This document shows, in pieces, positions 1-8,644 of a stretch of 56,418 nt of DNA (positions within the stretch are counted from its first letter, which is position 1; each line of letters opens with the position of its first letter). The DNA lies in contig DAOPZC010000027.1 in NCBI GenBank assembly GCA_035353175.1, positions 1 through 56,418 on the forward strand, in the 5' to 3' direction. A program made the position numbers and the translations under genes. The notes under the pieces were generated by a model. The model worked only from the letters and a program-made list of their open reading frames with translations, did not search any database and was not told the DNA's origin. This DNA is from DAOPZC01 sp035353175. Lineage in GTDB: Bacteria; Verrucomicrobiota; Kiritimatiellia; RFP12; UBA1067.

Positions 1-769
1 ACCGTATGGGATCGTGAACGGCCGCGTCCCGCGTGATCAGGGCATATCCGTCCTCGGCGCCGACAGGGCTAGGCCGCCCGGTCTTGCCGAGCCTGACCGC
101 GTCGAAGAGCGACGGCACGATCGCGTAGAACATCTCCTTGTGCCCATAGGCATTGGGGTGTCCTGAATCGGTGTTGCATCCTTGAACCCAGTGTCCTTTC
201 CCGTCATCGACCGCGCCGAGAAAATTGGCGCTGGGAAAATCATACGTGTTGAGCAGGAGATTCATGGCCTTCAAATGCGCATACTCTGAAGCGGAGTAAC
301 TGTTGTGCGGGTAACACAGTCCGGTCATCGCATACATGCCGTTGGCGCGCACACGCCCGATCAGATTCGTCAGCCCGGCACGAAACGTTTCAGACACCGC
401 GGCGGGATCTGGCGCTCCCGCCAGTCCCTCATCTGAAAGCGAAAGACCGAGCAAAACCTGGTCGGGATCGGCGGGCAGGACCGCCGTGTCAAACGTGTCC
501 AGAAGGTTGGTCGTGCCGTCGCTGCTGACCGAGAGATTCGTCACGCTCCACCCCAACGGCGAAAGACAGGCGGCAAGTCGTCCCGCATAGCCCAATGCAT
601 ATGAACCGCCGACCGTCCCACCACCCGCGTTATACCCTTTGGCCACCCATGACCCCAGCACGGCAACAACCCCGTTTGTGTCGGAACGACCGAGAACCGG
701 AACCCAAAGGCATACAGCCAAAATGCCCGCATGACAGAGGAGACCGCGCATCCAAACACGTTTACTCAT
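1..769 (-). CDS. SGNH/GDSL-like secreted esterase, 3' end cut by window edge
   Basis: The frame is open from an ATG at 769 to the window edge, so the C-terminus is missing. The N-terminus has a basic start and a hydrophobic run (LLCHAGILAVCLWVPVLG) that reads as a signal peptide. A glycine-rich block I-like motif LGSWVAKGYNAGGG follows, in place of the usual GDS. Near residue 200 the motif DSGHPNAYGHKEMF fits the DxxH catalytic block of SGNH hydrolases, so Asp and His are present. The family removes acyl groups from sugars or lipids; the substrate is unknown. The gene diverges from the XylR-type regulator at 1073, which may control it. The family call rests on these motifs and the block I serine is atypical. 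Confidence 0.72.
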   Translation of the reverse strand, partial: MSKRVWMRGLLCHAGILAVCLWVPVLGRSDTNGVVAVLGSWVAKGYNAGGGTVGGSYALGYAGRLAACLSPLGWSVTNLSVSSDGTTNLLDTFDTAVLPADPDQVLLGLSLSDEGLAGAPDPAAVSETFRAGLTNLIGRVRANGMYAMTGLCYPHNSYSASEYAHLKAMNLLLNTYDFPSANFLGAVDDGKGHWVQGCNTDSGHPNAYGHKEMFYAIVPSLFDAVRLGKTGRPSPVGAEDGYALITRDAAVHDPIR

Positions 770-903
770 GACGACCTCTTACCGCTTTTCGATACTCATT
801 CCCGCCTGACACCGTTCAATCCCGCATGGCCGCATCTCAAACGCTGCCGTTCCCGGCATTTCTATTTCTACCGTCAATCGAACAGTAGCACCCTTCGCGA
901 TCT

Positions 904-947
904 GAAACCACATACTTTTGCGCACAAAAAACTTCACTTTTGCGTAC
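904..947 (+). promoter_or_regulatory. Putative regulator-binding box A
   Basis: This box shares about 32 of 40 positions with box B at 7284-7321. The core is ACCACATAC, three variable bases, TGCG, one variable base, then ACAAA, followed by an ACTTTT-like tail. CATAC at 911-915 and CGCAC at 921-925 repeat with a 10-bp period, and a further CGTAC lies at 943-947. Such same-face direct repeats are typical of AraC-family sites. The box lies 15 bp before the predicted -35 of the downstream regulator. The rest of the 303-bp gap 770-1072 shows no gene or terminator. Function is inferred. Confidence 0.5.
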
Positions 948-955
948 GCCACCGC

Positions 956-985
956 TTGCGTTCTCACCGTTTTCCGCGCTATATT
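956..985 (+). promoter_or_regulatory. Predicted sigma-70 promoter of first XylR-type regulator
   Basis: TTGCGT at 956-961 and TATATT at 980-985 are separated by 18 bp. The expected 5' leader is about 80 nt. No clear Shine-Dalgarno sequence precedes the ATG at 1073. Confidence 0.45.
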
Positions 986-1072
986 TTTGGCAGAGGGCAA
1001 GCAGACGATGGCCCTTCCCGATTCCGGACGGGAAACACGTCACTCGCCGAAAAACCAACCACGCCTTAACGC

Positions 1073-2227
1073 ATGTCCAAATTCCTCAAAAAAATACCGC
1101 ATGTGCTCGTCGCGATCTCCACGGTTTTCAAAGCCAGACGCGACAAACTGCAGGGCATTCTGAAATATGCGCAGCTCAACGGCCCATGGGATGTTCAACT
1201 CCTGGAAGACCATCCCTACATTGCCAAGTTGGGGTCTTTCAAGCACTGGCACCCGGACGGCATCATCCGGGACGGGACCAATCCGCTGCCGCTTCCCGCC
1301 ATGCGCGCAAAAGGAATTCCGACTGTCCTTATCGACACCGCATCATCTCAGCCTCGCGGTTACTCGATCGTGAACAACGATCCGCGGCAGATTTCCGGAG
1401 CCGTGGCGGATTACTACCTGCGCCAAGGGCTCAAGCAGTTCGCTTTTGTCGGTTCCGTCCCGGTGGCGGCCTGGTCACAGGGGCGTTCCGAGGCCTACGT
1501 TGAGCGGCTCGCAAAAGCGGGCTACGCCTGTTTCCTGTACAAACCGCGACACGCGAACGACTGGGGCCTCGAACAGGAATACATGTGTCATTGGCTGAAG
1601 GCTCTTCCCAAGCCATGCGGCCTGATGGCGGCAATGGACATTCGCGGCAAGCAGGTGATGGATACCTGCGCGCTCGCCGGCATCCGCGTGCCGGAAGAAG
1701 TGTCCGTCATCGGCGTGGACAACGACGAGACGATCTGCGAGAACACCACGCCCACGCTCTCCAGCGTGCTTCCCGACTTCGAGGGCAGCGGCTACCTAAG
1801 CGCCGAGCTGCTCGACCGGTTGATGCGGAGTGAAAAACACCGTGTCGTCCACATCACGTATGACGTGAAACGGATCGTCCACCGCCTGTCGTCGCAGGAC
1901 ATGAAGAATTCAAGCCGGCTCGCCGTCTCCGCCATGGAGTTCATCCGGCTCAACGCCTGCGCTGGCATCACGGTGATGGACGTCGCCCGGCATCTGAAGG
2001 TCTCGCGCCGCTTTGCGGAACTCCGTTTCCGCGAGGCGCGCAACCACTCCATCCTTGACGAGATCCAATACCAACGCCTCGAACGCGTCCGCGCGCTCCT
2101 GCGCGAAACGACGCTCCCCATCGGCGCGATCGGCGAGCGCTGCGGCTACCCGACCGAGACCTATCTGAAAACGCTGTTCAAAAAACGATTCGGCATCACG
2201 ATGCGAGAGTACCGCAAACAAACGTAA
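1073..2227 (+). CDS. XylR-type AraC-family regulator with LacI-like sensor domain
   Basis: This 384-residue cytoplasmic regulator has a LacI/periplasmic-binding-like sensor at about residues 10-280. It includes the hinge-type motif VSVIGVDNDETICENTTPTL. A two-helix-turn-helix AraC domain fills residues 285-384: GITVMDVARHLKVSRR is the first helix-turn-helix and IGERCGYPTETYLKTLFKK the second. The family binds a sugar and activates catabolic genes. It is a clear paralogue of the protein encoded at 7372, with matching N-termini (MSKFLKKIPHVLV and MSTFLIAIPRVLV), which supports this start. It diverges from the SGNH gene and converges on the Gfo-GMC-DJ1-TIM operon. Ligand unknown. Confidence 0.93.
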   Translation: MSKFLKKIPHVLVAISTVFKARRDKLQGILKYAQLNGPWDVQLLEDHPYIAKLGSFKHWHPDGIIRDGTNPLPLPAMRAKGIPTVLIDTASSQPRGYSIVNNDPRQISGAVADYYLRQGLKQFAFVGSVPVAAWSQGRSEAYVERLAKAGYACFLYKPRHANDWGLEQEYMCHWLKALPKPCGLMAAMDIRGKQVMDTCALAGIRVPEEVSVIGVDNDETICENTTPTLSSVLPDFEGSGYLSAELLDRLMRSEKHRVVHITYDVKRIVHRLSSQDMKNSSRLAVSAMEFIRLNACAGITVMDVARHLKVSRRFAELRFREARNHSILDEIQYQRLERVRALLRETTLPIGAIGERCGYPTETYLKTLFKKRFGITMREYRKQT

Positions 2228-2274
2228 ACGCGAATCCGAAATATTCCATTTTCGCTCCTCAATCCGCGGTTCTT

Positions 2275-3192
2275 TCAGATGGCCGCCAGACAGGACTCGA
2301 GATACGCCCGCGACCGATTGATCTCCGCCGTCACATCCGTCGGCAGATCGAGGATCGCTACGCCGCGCGGCGTCGGATGCATGAAAATCTCCGTCCATCC
2401 TGCGAAACGGATCTCGCGTAAGGCGGCCAACAGCGGCTTGAAATCGAGCGATCCGCGTCCCGGCATCTGCAAGAGCTCCTTTTCCTTGGGCATTCGCGTC
2501 ATGCAACCCTCGCCGTGCTGCCATGCATAAAACACCGTCAGTCCATCGCCCAGCGACCGGATGAGATCGGCCAGCAGTTTCTCGTCCTGCGGCAGATGAT
2601 ACGGTGCGAGCGCCACGCCCAAGTGCTTAGAAGGTCGAAATTCGACCAACCACTTTAACGAATCGGAAGATTCAATCAGATTGTTGCCGTGGTTCTCAAT
2701 CGCAACCGTCACGCCTAACTCACCTGCCGCATCAAGCGTCGGCTTCATTTTTTCAACGAACGCTCGCACCGCCGACTTCAGCGTGTCGCCGGACAAGCCT
2801 CTGGGTCCCTCACCACCGGTCACCATCGTACGACAACCGAGCCGTGCGGCCAATTTCAGTTCGTCGCCAAGACGGAACGGCCCGAGTTTGTATTGCGTGA
2901 TGCATCCGAGTGACACGCCGTGCCGCTTGAGCAGCGCGGCAAAGCGCTCCTCGCCCAAATCGTCCAGCTGTTCGCGCTGGCTGCCGTGGACTTTGGGCCA
3001 GAGGTCGAGCGCCGAAGCCCCTGTTTTCGCGATCTCCGGCATGATCGTCCCAAGGTCGGTGTGGCCGTACATGCACGAACCCAGCAGGTAGCGCAAGGGG
3101 AAGGCGGCATTGGCCAAAACGCTCCCGGACAACAGGCCGCCGCCAACGGCGGAGGCGGCGGTTGATAAAAATGTTCTGCGCGTGACTGGCAT
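2275..3192 (-). CDS. Tat-exported sugar phosphate isomerase/epimerase-like TIM barrel
   Basis: The 305-residue protein belongs to the AP-endonuclease-2/xylose-isomerase-like TIM-barrel family. It starts with a twin-arginine signal (TRRTFLS followed by a hydrophobic alanine/glycine run), so it should act outside the cytoplasm. Barrel motifs include VTVAIENHGNN, GVALAPYH and WTEIFMHPTP. The usual Asp-x-x-His metal site appears as APYH, so metal binding may be altered. It is the last gene of the minus-strand operon that starts at 7097, and its ATG lies 1 bp after the DJ-1/PfpI stop codon. Related TIM barrels act with Gfo/Idh/MocA enzymes in 3-keto-sugar chemistry. The reaction here is not known. 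Confidence 0.85.
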   Translation of the reverse strand: MPVTRRTFLSTAASAVGGGLLSGSVLANAAFPLRYLLGSCMYGHTDLGTIMPEIAKTGASALDLWPKVHGSQREQLDDLGEERFAALLKRHGVSLGCITQYKLGPFRLGDELKLAARLGCRTMVTGGEGPRGLSGDTLKSAVRAFVEKMKPTLDAAGELGVTVAIENHGNNLIESSDSLKWLVEFRPSKHLGVALAPYHLPQDEKLLADLIRSLGDGLTVFYAWQHGEGCMTRMPKEKELLQMPGRGSLDFKPLLAALREIRFAGWTEIFMHPTPRGVAILDLPTDVTAEINRSRAYLESCLAAI

Positions 3193-3193
3193 T

Positions 3194-3886
3194 TTATTTC
3201 CCCTTTCCCTGCCCGTCCAGCTGCGAGAGAAATGTCTTCATGTAAGGGGTGCCGTAATCGTGCCATGTCCGGCAACTGATCAAGTTCCCGTCAACGACCC
3301 AAGGCAGATCGACATACTCGCCGCCGCACTGCGTGATGTCGAGCGCGCATTTCGCCACGGTGGTCATCTTGCGCCCCTTGAGCACGCCGGCGGCCGCGAC
3401 AAGTTCCACGCCGTGACACACCGACGCCACGGGCTTGTCCGCCTCAAAGAAATGTCGGATCGCCCGCTGAAGATCCGTGTCATACCGCAAATACTCCGGT
3501 GCGCGGCCCCCCGAAAGGAACACGCCTGCATACGCTTCAGCCTTGATGTCCCGAAAGGCGATATCCGCCTTGAGATGATAACCGGGGCCTTCTCGCGTGA
3601 TATCCCATGAAACAGTCGAATCGGGCGGTATCTCGTGCGTCACCAAATGATAGAGTCGCGCTTCCGGCCCCGAAACAACGACCTCATATCCTTCCTCCTG
3701 CAGCCGAAAATAGGGATAAAGCGTGTCCACGACCTCGGTGGCGTCGCCGATCGGCATCAGAATTTTGCCTTTCCGTCCGCCCCCCATCGGTTGGCCTTTC
3801 TCCGCCGCCGAGGAGGAAAGCGTTTTTGTCAGAGCCCATGCGGCAGGCAGAGCCACCAGGTTTTTGCACCATTCACGTCGGTTCAT
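3194..3886 (-). CDS. DJ-1/PfpI-family protein, probably exported
   Basis: The 230-residue protein has a class I glutamine amidotransferase-like fold. The nucleophile elbow ASVCHGVELVAAAG carries the expected Cys-His-Gly, and ILMPIGDATEVVDTLYPYF forms the first strand and helix. The ATG at 3886 is preferred to one at 3979 because GAAGGAG lies just upstream and the longer frame would run into the GMC gene. The N-terminus NRREWCKNLVALPAAWAL resembles a Tat signal. Family members are proteases, glyoxalases or deglycases. Its place between an oxidoreductase and a TIM barrel suggests handling of a reactive keto or aldehyde sugar product, which is inference. Confidence 0.85.
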   Translation of the reverse strand: MNRREWCKNLVALPAAWALTKTLSSSAAEKGQPMGGGRKGKILMPIGDATEVVDTLYPYFRLQEEGYEVVVSGPEARLYHLVTHEIPPDSTVSWDITREGPGYHLKADIAFRDIKAEAYAGVFLSGGRAPEYLRYDTDLQRAIRHFFEADKPVASVCHGVELVAAAGVLKGRKMTTVAKCALDITQCGGEYVDLPWVVDGNLISCRTWHDYGTPYMKTFLSQLDGQGKGK

Positions 3887-3921
3887 TCTTTCTCCTTCTT
3901 TAATTTCACGTATAAAATCGT

Positions 3922-5559
3922 TTACGCACGAAGCCGCCCTCCACCACGCCATTCGCGGACGATGTGATCTCCAACCCAATACCCGAGCGCCATAATCGTC
4001 AACACGGGGTTAAACCCGCTGTTGGTCACATGCAAACTTCCGTCTGCCACAAACAGGTTGTCGATCTCGTGAAGCTGGCCGTAACGATTGGCAACCGAGG
4101 TCGCGGGATCGTCCCCCATGCGGCAAGTGCCAGCCTGATGCATCGCGCTTGCGGGGCCTCCGCCCTTCCATGTCTCGCGCGCGCCTGCCTCGCGGAGCAG
4201 CATTTCCGATTTGTCGGCGATCAGCGTTATCAGCTCCTTGTCGTGCGGATGACAGCGCTCGCAGAGGCGGACGACCGGAATGCCCCAGTGATCTTTAACA
4301 ACCGGATCAACTTTGACGCGCGATTCGAACACGGGCATTTGCTGGATCGGCCCCGTCACGAGTACCGTTCGTTTATAGTTTTTGCGCTGAAATTCTTTAT
4401 GCGCCAAGCCCCAGCGGGATGACCCCGGCGGACGACGATCCGCAAATGCGTACGGCGGCCGTGTGAAATCGTTGGCGATCAGCCCCCCGCCACGCAATCC
4501 CGTGTTGCCGTGGTTGAAATCGCAGAAGGCGACGCACGCGCCCGGTCCGGCCTCCTCGTATACGTCCTCGCTCATGACGCCATACGCCCAGCCGCGGCCA
4601 TGCCCCTGAAAGTTGCGTCCCACCCAATCGTTATTGTTTCCCGCACCGTTAGGAAACAGCTTCGATTTCGAGTTCAGCAGCAAACGCGGCGTTTCCGTGG
4701 CCGATCCGGCCACCACGACGAGATCTGCCGTCTGCTCCTGCAACCGGTCATTGGCGTCGAAATATTTCACGCCGCGCGCTTTTCCGCGCCCGTCCACCAT
4801 CACTTCGCTGACCACCGCCTGGGTGCGTAATTCGCAATTTCCCGTGGCTAGGGCCACCGGAATCACCGTGTTCTGCGTGCCGCACTTGGCGTTGATCGGA
4901 CAGGCGTATCCCGGACACCAGCGCATATGAATACACGCGGGACGCCCACCGTAAGGCACGGAGTTACGAAGCATCGGAATCGGAAAAGGATGCCACCCCA
5001 GCCGTTTCGCCGCCGGAATAAGTAACTGAGCCTCCTTGTTATAGGGAAACGGCGGCATGGGCTGCGGTTTCCTGCGCGGCGGAGCAAAAGGGTTCTGGCT
5101 GTCGTCGCCGGACACGCCGATCTCCCACTCGGCCCTCTCGTAGCAGGGTTCGAGATCGTCATAGGCGATCGGCCAATCGTCCAGGGTAGATCCCGCCAGC
5201 CGACCATAGGTCGAGCGCATGCGGAAGTCCTGCGGCATAAAACGCCAGCCCATCGCGCCGTAACTCAGCGTACCGCCACCCACACAGGCCGCGATATTGA
5301 AGGCTCCGCATGAAAACCTGACCTGCGTTGAACCGTTCGGCATTTCAAACACGCGGGGAAACCGCTCGTCGGGACCATAGGCGTTCGCAATGACTGGCCG
5401 CTGCGAGATGAGTTCGTCATCCGTGGCATCGTCAAACGTATACCATTTGCCGCGTTCAAGCAGCACGACCGAGAGCCCGGCCTCCGCCAGCACTTTCGCG
5501 ACTACGCCGCCCCCCGCGCCGGCGCCGACGATCACAGCATTCACATGCGTGTTGGCCAT
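3922..5559 (-). CDS. GMC-family FAD-dependent oxidoreductase
   Basis: This glucose-methanol-choline oxidoreductase of about 545 residues uses FAD to oxidise alcohol groups, commonly on sugars. The N-terminal Rossmann motif VIVGAGAGGGVVAKVL is followed by LLERG. The C-terminus has the FAD-proximal block HQAGTCRMGDDP and the catalytic block TNSGFNPVLTIMALG. The ATG at 5559 is chosen over a GTG at 5574 because GGGAG sits about 8 nt before it; this Shine-Dalgarno overlaps the end of the Gfo/Idh/MocA gene, so the two are translationally close. No signal peptide is visible although both flanking partners look Tat-exported. It may work in the cytoplasm or be carried out by a partner (inference). Confidence 0.93.
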   Translation of the reverse strand: MANTHVNAVIVGAGAGGGVVAKVLAEAGLSVVLLERGKWYTFDDATDDELISQRPVIANAYGPDERFPRVFEMPNGSTQVRFSCGAFNIAACVGGGTLSYGAMGWRFMPQDFRMRSTYGRLAGSTLDDWPIAYDDLEPCYERAEWEIGVSGDDSQNPFAPPRRKPQPMPPFPYNKEAQLLIPAAKRLGWHPFPIPMLRNSVPYGGRPACIHMRWCPGYACPINAKCGTQNTVIPVALATGNCELRTQAVVSEVMVDGRGKARGVKYFDANDRLQEQTADLVVVAGSATETPRLLLNSKSKLFPNGAGNNNDWVGRNFQGHGRGWAYGVMSEDVYEEAGPGACVAFCDFNHGNTGLRGGGLIANDFTRPPYAFADRRPPGSSRWGLAHKEFQRKNYKRTVLVTGPIQQMPVFESRVKVDPVVKDHWGIPVVRLCERCHPHDKELITLIADKSEMLLREAGARETWKGGGPASAMHQAGTCRMGDDPATSVANRYGQLHEIDNLFVADGSLHVTNSGFNPVLTIMALGYWVGDHIVREWRGGGRLRA

Positions 5560-5561
5560 TT

Positions 5562-7097
5562 TTAGAACTCCCACCCGGTGCGGATAGAGGGCTTCACCAG
5601 CGCGTTAGCCGCGTCGTTCCCCGCAAACGCCATCTTTCCACTGTCCCACGTCAGCCTGCCGGGAACACGTTGCGCCACACAGCCCAGCAGCACGCCTTCG
5701 ACCATCGGCACGGAAACCCCCGCATCGGAGTAACACGTCCCCTCGCCCTTGCACGCCGCCACGAATTCGGAGCGGTGGTTGGCCCGCGACGGCGCGACGC
5801 CCATGCTGATCATCTTCCATTCGCCGTCCCGCTGTACCAACCGGGCCTCCTTGCTGAGTTCGGCCCGTTCTTCGACCCGACAGCGGGCAACCGTCTGCGG
5901 CAAATTCACCACCGCCTCGTGTTTGGTGACGGACCGAATTTTCGCCTCGCCCTTAAACGCCACGTACGCCGTTTCGCCGTAGTCGCCGGCGCTGACCATG
6001 ATCCCTTTTTCCCCAATCATCAGGCTGCCGCTCTTCGGCACCTCGCCCAGCGCGGCGACAACCTGGGGCATGATCTCCGCCGAAGGCTTAAGCCCGCCGT
6101 CGTACCAGAACAGATTGACCTCTTGCATCCCTTCTCGCGCCGCATAGCGCAAGCGCACCGAACTCCGCGACGGGAAGGTGTCGCCGTTCCGATCATCCGC
6201 GCGGAGACACTCGGCCTCCTCGACCGCGCCGAGCTTCAAACCCCGGAACGGCAGGTTCATCGTGTGACATCCCATATCGCCGAACGCGCCGCCGCCGAAA
6301 TCCAGACAGCCGCGCCAGTTGAAGGGATGGTAAAAACCCGCCTTATAGGGTCGTGCGGGCGCCGTGCCCAGCCAGTCCTCCCAGTCGAGCGATGTGGGAA
6401 CCGGATCGGTCCCTGCGGGCCGCAAAACGCCCTGCGGCCAAAAGACCCGTCCGTTGATGAACGGGGACTGAACCCACACGTGCACCGCCGACACGCGCCC
6501 CAGAACGCCCGACTGCAGGATCTCCACGTTGCGCCGAAACGCATTGTCGCCGCTGCCTTGATTCCCCATCTGTGTGACGACGCCGCTTTCCTTGGCCACC
6601 CGCCCGAAATACCGCGCCTCCCAGATCGTGCGGACCAGCGGCTTCTCAACGTACACGTGGTACCCCTGCCGCATGGCTCGGATCGCAGCCGGGGCGTGCA
6701 TGTGATCGGGCGTGGACACGATCACCACGTCCAGATTCTTGCAGTCGTCAAACATCTTGCGGTAGTCACTGAAGCCCCGCACATCTTGATTACGTTCCCG
6801 CACGATGGCCAATGCCGCGTCCACGGGCGTGCGGTCCACATCGCACAGCGCCACAATGTTTTCCCCCATCTTGAACATCGGCTCCCAATTCGACCACCCC
6901 TTGCCGCCGACACCGATCACGCCGATGTTCAGCCGTTCGCCGGGCTTGCGAAAACGCGGGGCCGGCTGACCGGACACGGTGCCCCGGGGCCGACCACAGC
7001 ACCCGGCCCATGCGCCTGAAACGGCAGCGCCGACCGCCAGCCCCACCGCCTCCCGACGCGTCATATTCAAGTCTTGATTCCCTTTGCGAATAGGCAT
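5562..7097 (-). CDS. Tat-exported Gfo/Idh/MocA-family dehydrogenase
   Basis: The 511-residue NAD(P)-dependent sugar oxidoreductase begins with a twin-arginine-like leader (TRREAVGLAVGAAVSG). It has the nucleotide fold LNIGVIGVGGKGWSN and the family motif VYVEKPLVRTIWEAR, whose EKP lysine is catalytic. The C-terminal half is the substrate domain (DFGGGAFGDMGCHTMN). The ATG at 7097 has GGAG 8 nt upstream; an alternative ATG at 7064 would still keep the signal. It is the first gene of the operon with the GMC, DJ-1 and TIM-barrel genes and diverges from the second XylR-type regulator. A paralogue lies at 41831-43195. Exported members usually carry tightly bound cofactor and oxidise or isomerise sugars. 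Confidence 0.93.
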   Translation of the reverse strand: MPIRKGNQDLNMTRREAVGLAVGAAVSGAWAGCCGRPRGTVSGQPAPRFRKPGERLNIGVIGVGGKGWSNWEPMFKMGENIVALCDVDRTPVDAALAIVRERNQDVRGFSDYRKMFDDCKNLDVVIVSTPDHMHAPAAIRAMRQGYHVYVEKPLVRTIWEARYFGRVAKESGVVTQMGNQGSGDNAFRRNVEILQSGVLGRVSAVHVWVQSPFINGRVFWPQGVLRPAGTDPVPTSLDWEDWLGTAPARPYKAGFYHPFNWRGCLDFGGGAFGDMGCHTMNLPFRGLKLGAVEEAECLRADDRNGDTFPSRSSVRLRYAAREGMQEVNLFWYDGGLKPSAEIMPQVVAALGEVPKSGSLMIGEKGIMVSAGDYGETAYVAFKGEAKIRSVTKHEAVVNLPQTVARCRVEERAELSKEARLVQRDGEWKMISMGVAPSRANHRSEFVAACKGEGTCYSDAGVSVPMVEGVLLGCVAQRVPGRLTWDSGKMAFAGNDAANALVKPSIRTGWEF

Positions 7098-7283
7098 ATG
7101 AGGGTCTCCGCGTTATGCCGTCAAGAAACGGCGAGATCAAGGAATGTGATTTTGCTGTCCGCCCCACTCTGGAGGGTGACCGCGATGACGTTGTCCCCCT
7201 TTTTGAGCGCAGAGAGATGCGCATGTTCCGTTCCTTCGTTTATACGCCACCCGACGTTCTCACGATAACACACCGTTCAATCC

Positions 7284-7321
7284 GGAACCACATACGAATG
7301 CGTACAAATAAACTGACTTTT
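7284..7321 (+). promoter_or_regulatory. Putative regulator-binding box B
   Basis: This matches box A at 904-947. CATAC at 7291-7295 and CGTAC at 7301-7305 repeat at exactly 10 bp. The box ends 12-13 bp before the predicted -35 at 7334. It lies between the divergent Gfo-operon (start 7097) and the second regulator (start 7372), so it could serve both. Confidence 0.5.
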
Positions 7322-7333
7322 TGAGCACTCATC

Positions 7334-7362
7334 TTGCATCTTCAGGGTGATCTATCTATGCT
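7334..7362 (+). promoter_or_regulatory. Predicted promoter of second XylR-type regulator, possibly leaderless
   Basis: TTGCAT at 7334-7339 and TATGCT at 7357-7362 are spaced 17 bp apart. Only 9 nt separate the -10 from the ATG at 7372 and no Shine-Dalgarno is present, so transcription would start at or just before the start codon. Confidence 0.45.
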
Positions 7363-7371
7363 ATCGGCAAC

Positions 7372-8538
7372 ATGTCGACCTTCCTTATAGCCATTCCGCG
7401 CGTGCTCGTGATGATCGCGCCAACCTCGCAGAAAGTGCTGCGCGAAAAGACCCGCGGAATTATGCGATACGCACGACTCCATGGGCCATGGGAAATCCAG
7501 GTCCTTGACGATAGCCCGTTTGTCGTCAAAATGGGGGCTCTGCGGAACTGGCGTCCGGACGGCATCATCACCCGGTCATCGCCGGAAGAACTCGCCCATC
7601 TTCTCGGCAAAGGGAAAAACATTCCCACGGTCTATTTCGATGCGCAGTCCGACTCCAAGAAGAATCACGCCGCCGTCCACCATGACGTTCGACCAGCCAG
7701 CGAGGCCGTGGCGGACGTCTTTATTCGGCAAGGTTTGAAACACTTCGCGTACGTGGCATCCGCCTTCGTTCCGCAACCCTTCTGGTCATCAGAACGCGGC
7801 GAGAGTTTTGCCTCGCGCCTGCGGAGTCACGGTTTCAGCTGCATGCTTTACCGCCCCGACAACACACGGGACTGGTGCCTCGAGCAGGGAGGCCTTCGGA
7901 ATTGGCTGATTCACCTGCCTAAACCCTGCGGCCTGCTTGCGGCCTTTGACCCGCTGGCAAAACAGGTGCTCGACACCTGTCTCGCAGCCGGACTCCGCGT
8001 GCCGGAAGACATCGCCGTCATGGGCGTCGACGACGATGAGACCATTTGCGAGAACACGGTGCCAACGCTTTCCAGTGTCCAGTCCGACTTCGAAGGCGGC
8101 GCTTATCTGGCGGCCGAATTGCTTGACCGGCTGATGCGGCGGAAATGCCGTTGTCCCGTCACGCTCTCCTACGGCTTCAAGCAGATCGTGTTCCGGCAGT
8201 CCTCCCAGTTCGTGCCGAAGTTGAACCGGCACGTCGCAGGCGCCCTGGAATTTATCCGGCTCAACGCCTGCGAAGGCATCGCCGTCGCGGATGTGGCAAA
8301 GGCTCTCAAGGTTTCCCGAAGCCACATCGAAAAACAGTTCAAAAAAGTCCGGGGGCACTCGGTCCTCGACGAGATCCAATCGCGCCGATTGGAGCGGCTC
8401 TGCGCGCTCCTGCGCGAAACGGCTTTGCCGATCGGCGAAATCGGCGAACGTTGCGGCTACCCCACCGAAACCTACCTCAAGCGCCTATTCAAGCGGACCT
8501 TCGGCATGACCATGCGCGAATATCGCAAGAAAGGCTGA
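7372..8538 (+). CDS. XylR-type AraC-family regulator, paralogue of the protein encoded at 1073
   Basis: This 388-residue regulator has the same layout as the one at 1073. A LacI-like ligand domain covers about residues 10-285 (IAVMGVDDDETICENTVPTL), and an AraC double helix-turn-helix follows (VADVAKALKVSRSHIEKQF and GERCGYPTETYLKRLF). The two proteins look well over half identical, especially in the DNA-binding part, so they may recognise the same box. It diverges from the Gfo-GMC-DJ1-TIM operon and is its most likely controller. The sensor differs around residues 60-150, suggesting a different or modified ligand. Translation probably begins on a leaderless message. Confidence 0.93.
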   Translation: MSTFLIAIPRVLVMIAPTSQKVLREKTRGIMRYARLHGPWEIQVLDDSPFVVKMGALRNWRPDGIITRSSPEELAHLLGKGKNIPTVYFDAQSDSKKNHAAVHHDVRPASEAVADVFIRQGLKHFAYVASAFVPQPFWSSERGESFASRLRSHGFSCMLYRPDNTRDWCLEQGGLRNWLIHLPKPCGLLAAFDPLAKQVLDTCLAAGLRVPEDIAVMGVDDDETICENTVPTLSSVQSDFEGGAYLAAELLDRLMRRKCRCPVTLSYGFKQIVFRQSSQFVPKLNRHVAGALEFIRLNACEGIAVADVAKALKVSRSHIEKQFKKVRGHSVLDEIQSRRLERLCALLRETALPIGEIGERCGYPTETYLKRLFKRTFGMTMREYRKKG

Positions 8539-8644
8539 CACCGGGCCGCGATGCACCATTGAAGCTATTCAACGGTTTTGTGACGCCCGTTGAGAAACGA
8601 CATCTTTCCGCGTGATTTTTCACGCGGCCCCATTATCGAAATGC

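Noticed and set aside
3887..3979. Longer N-terminus for the DJ-1/PfpI protein
   Set aside because: It would overlap the GMC gene and lacks the GAAGGAG site found at the 3886 start.
5670..7019. Long plus-strand frame opposite the Gfo/Idh/MocA gene
   Set aside because: It is rich in Arg, His and Pro, has no motif and is a codon-bias shadow of the minus-strand gene.
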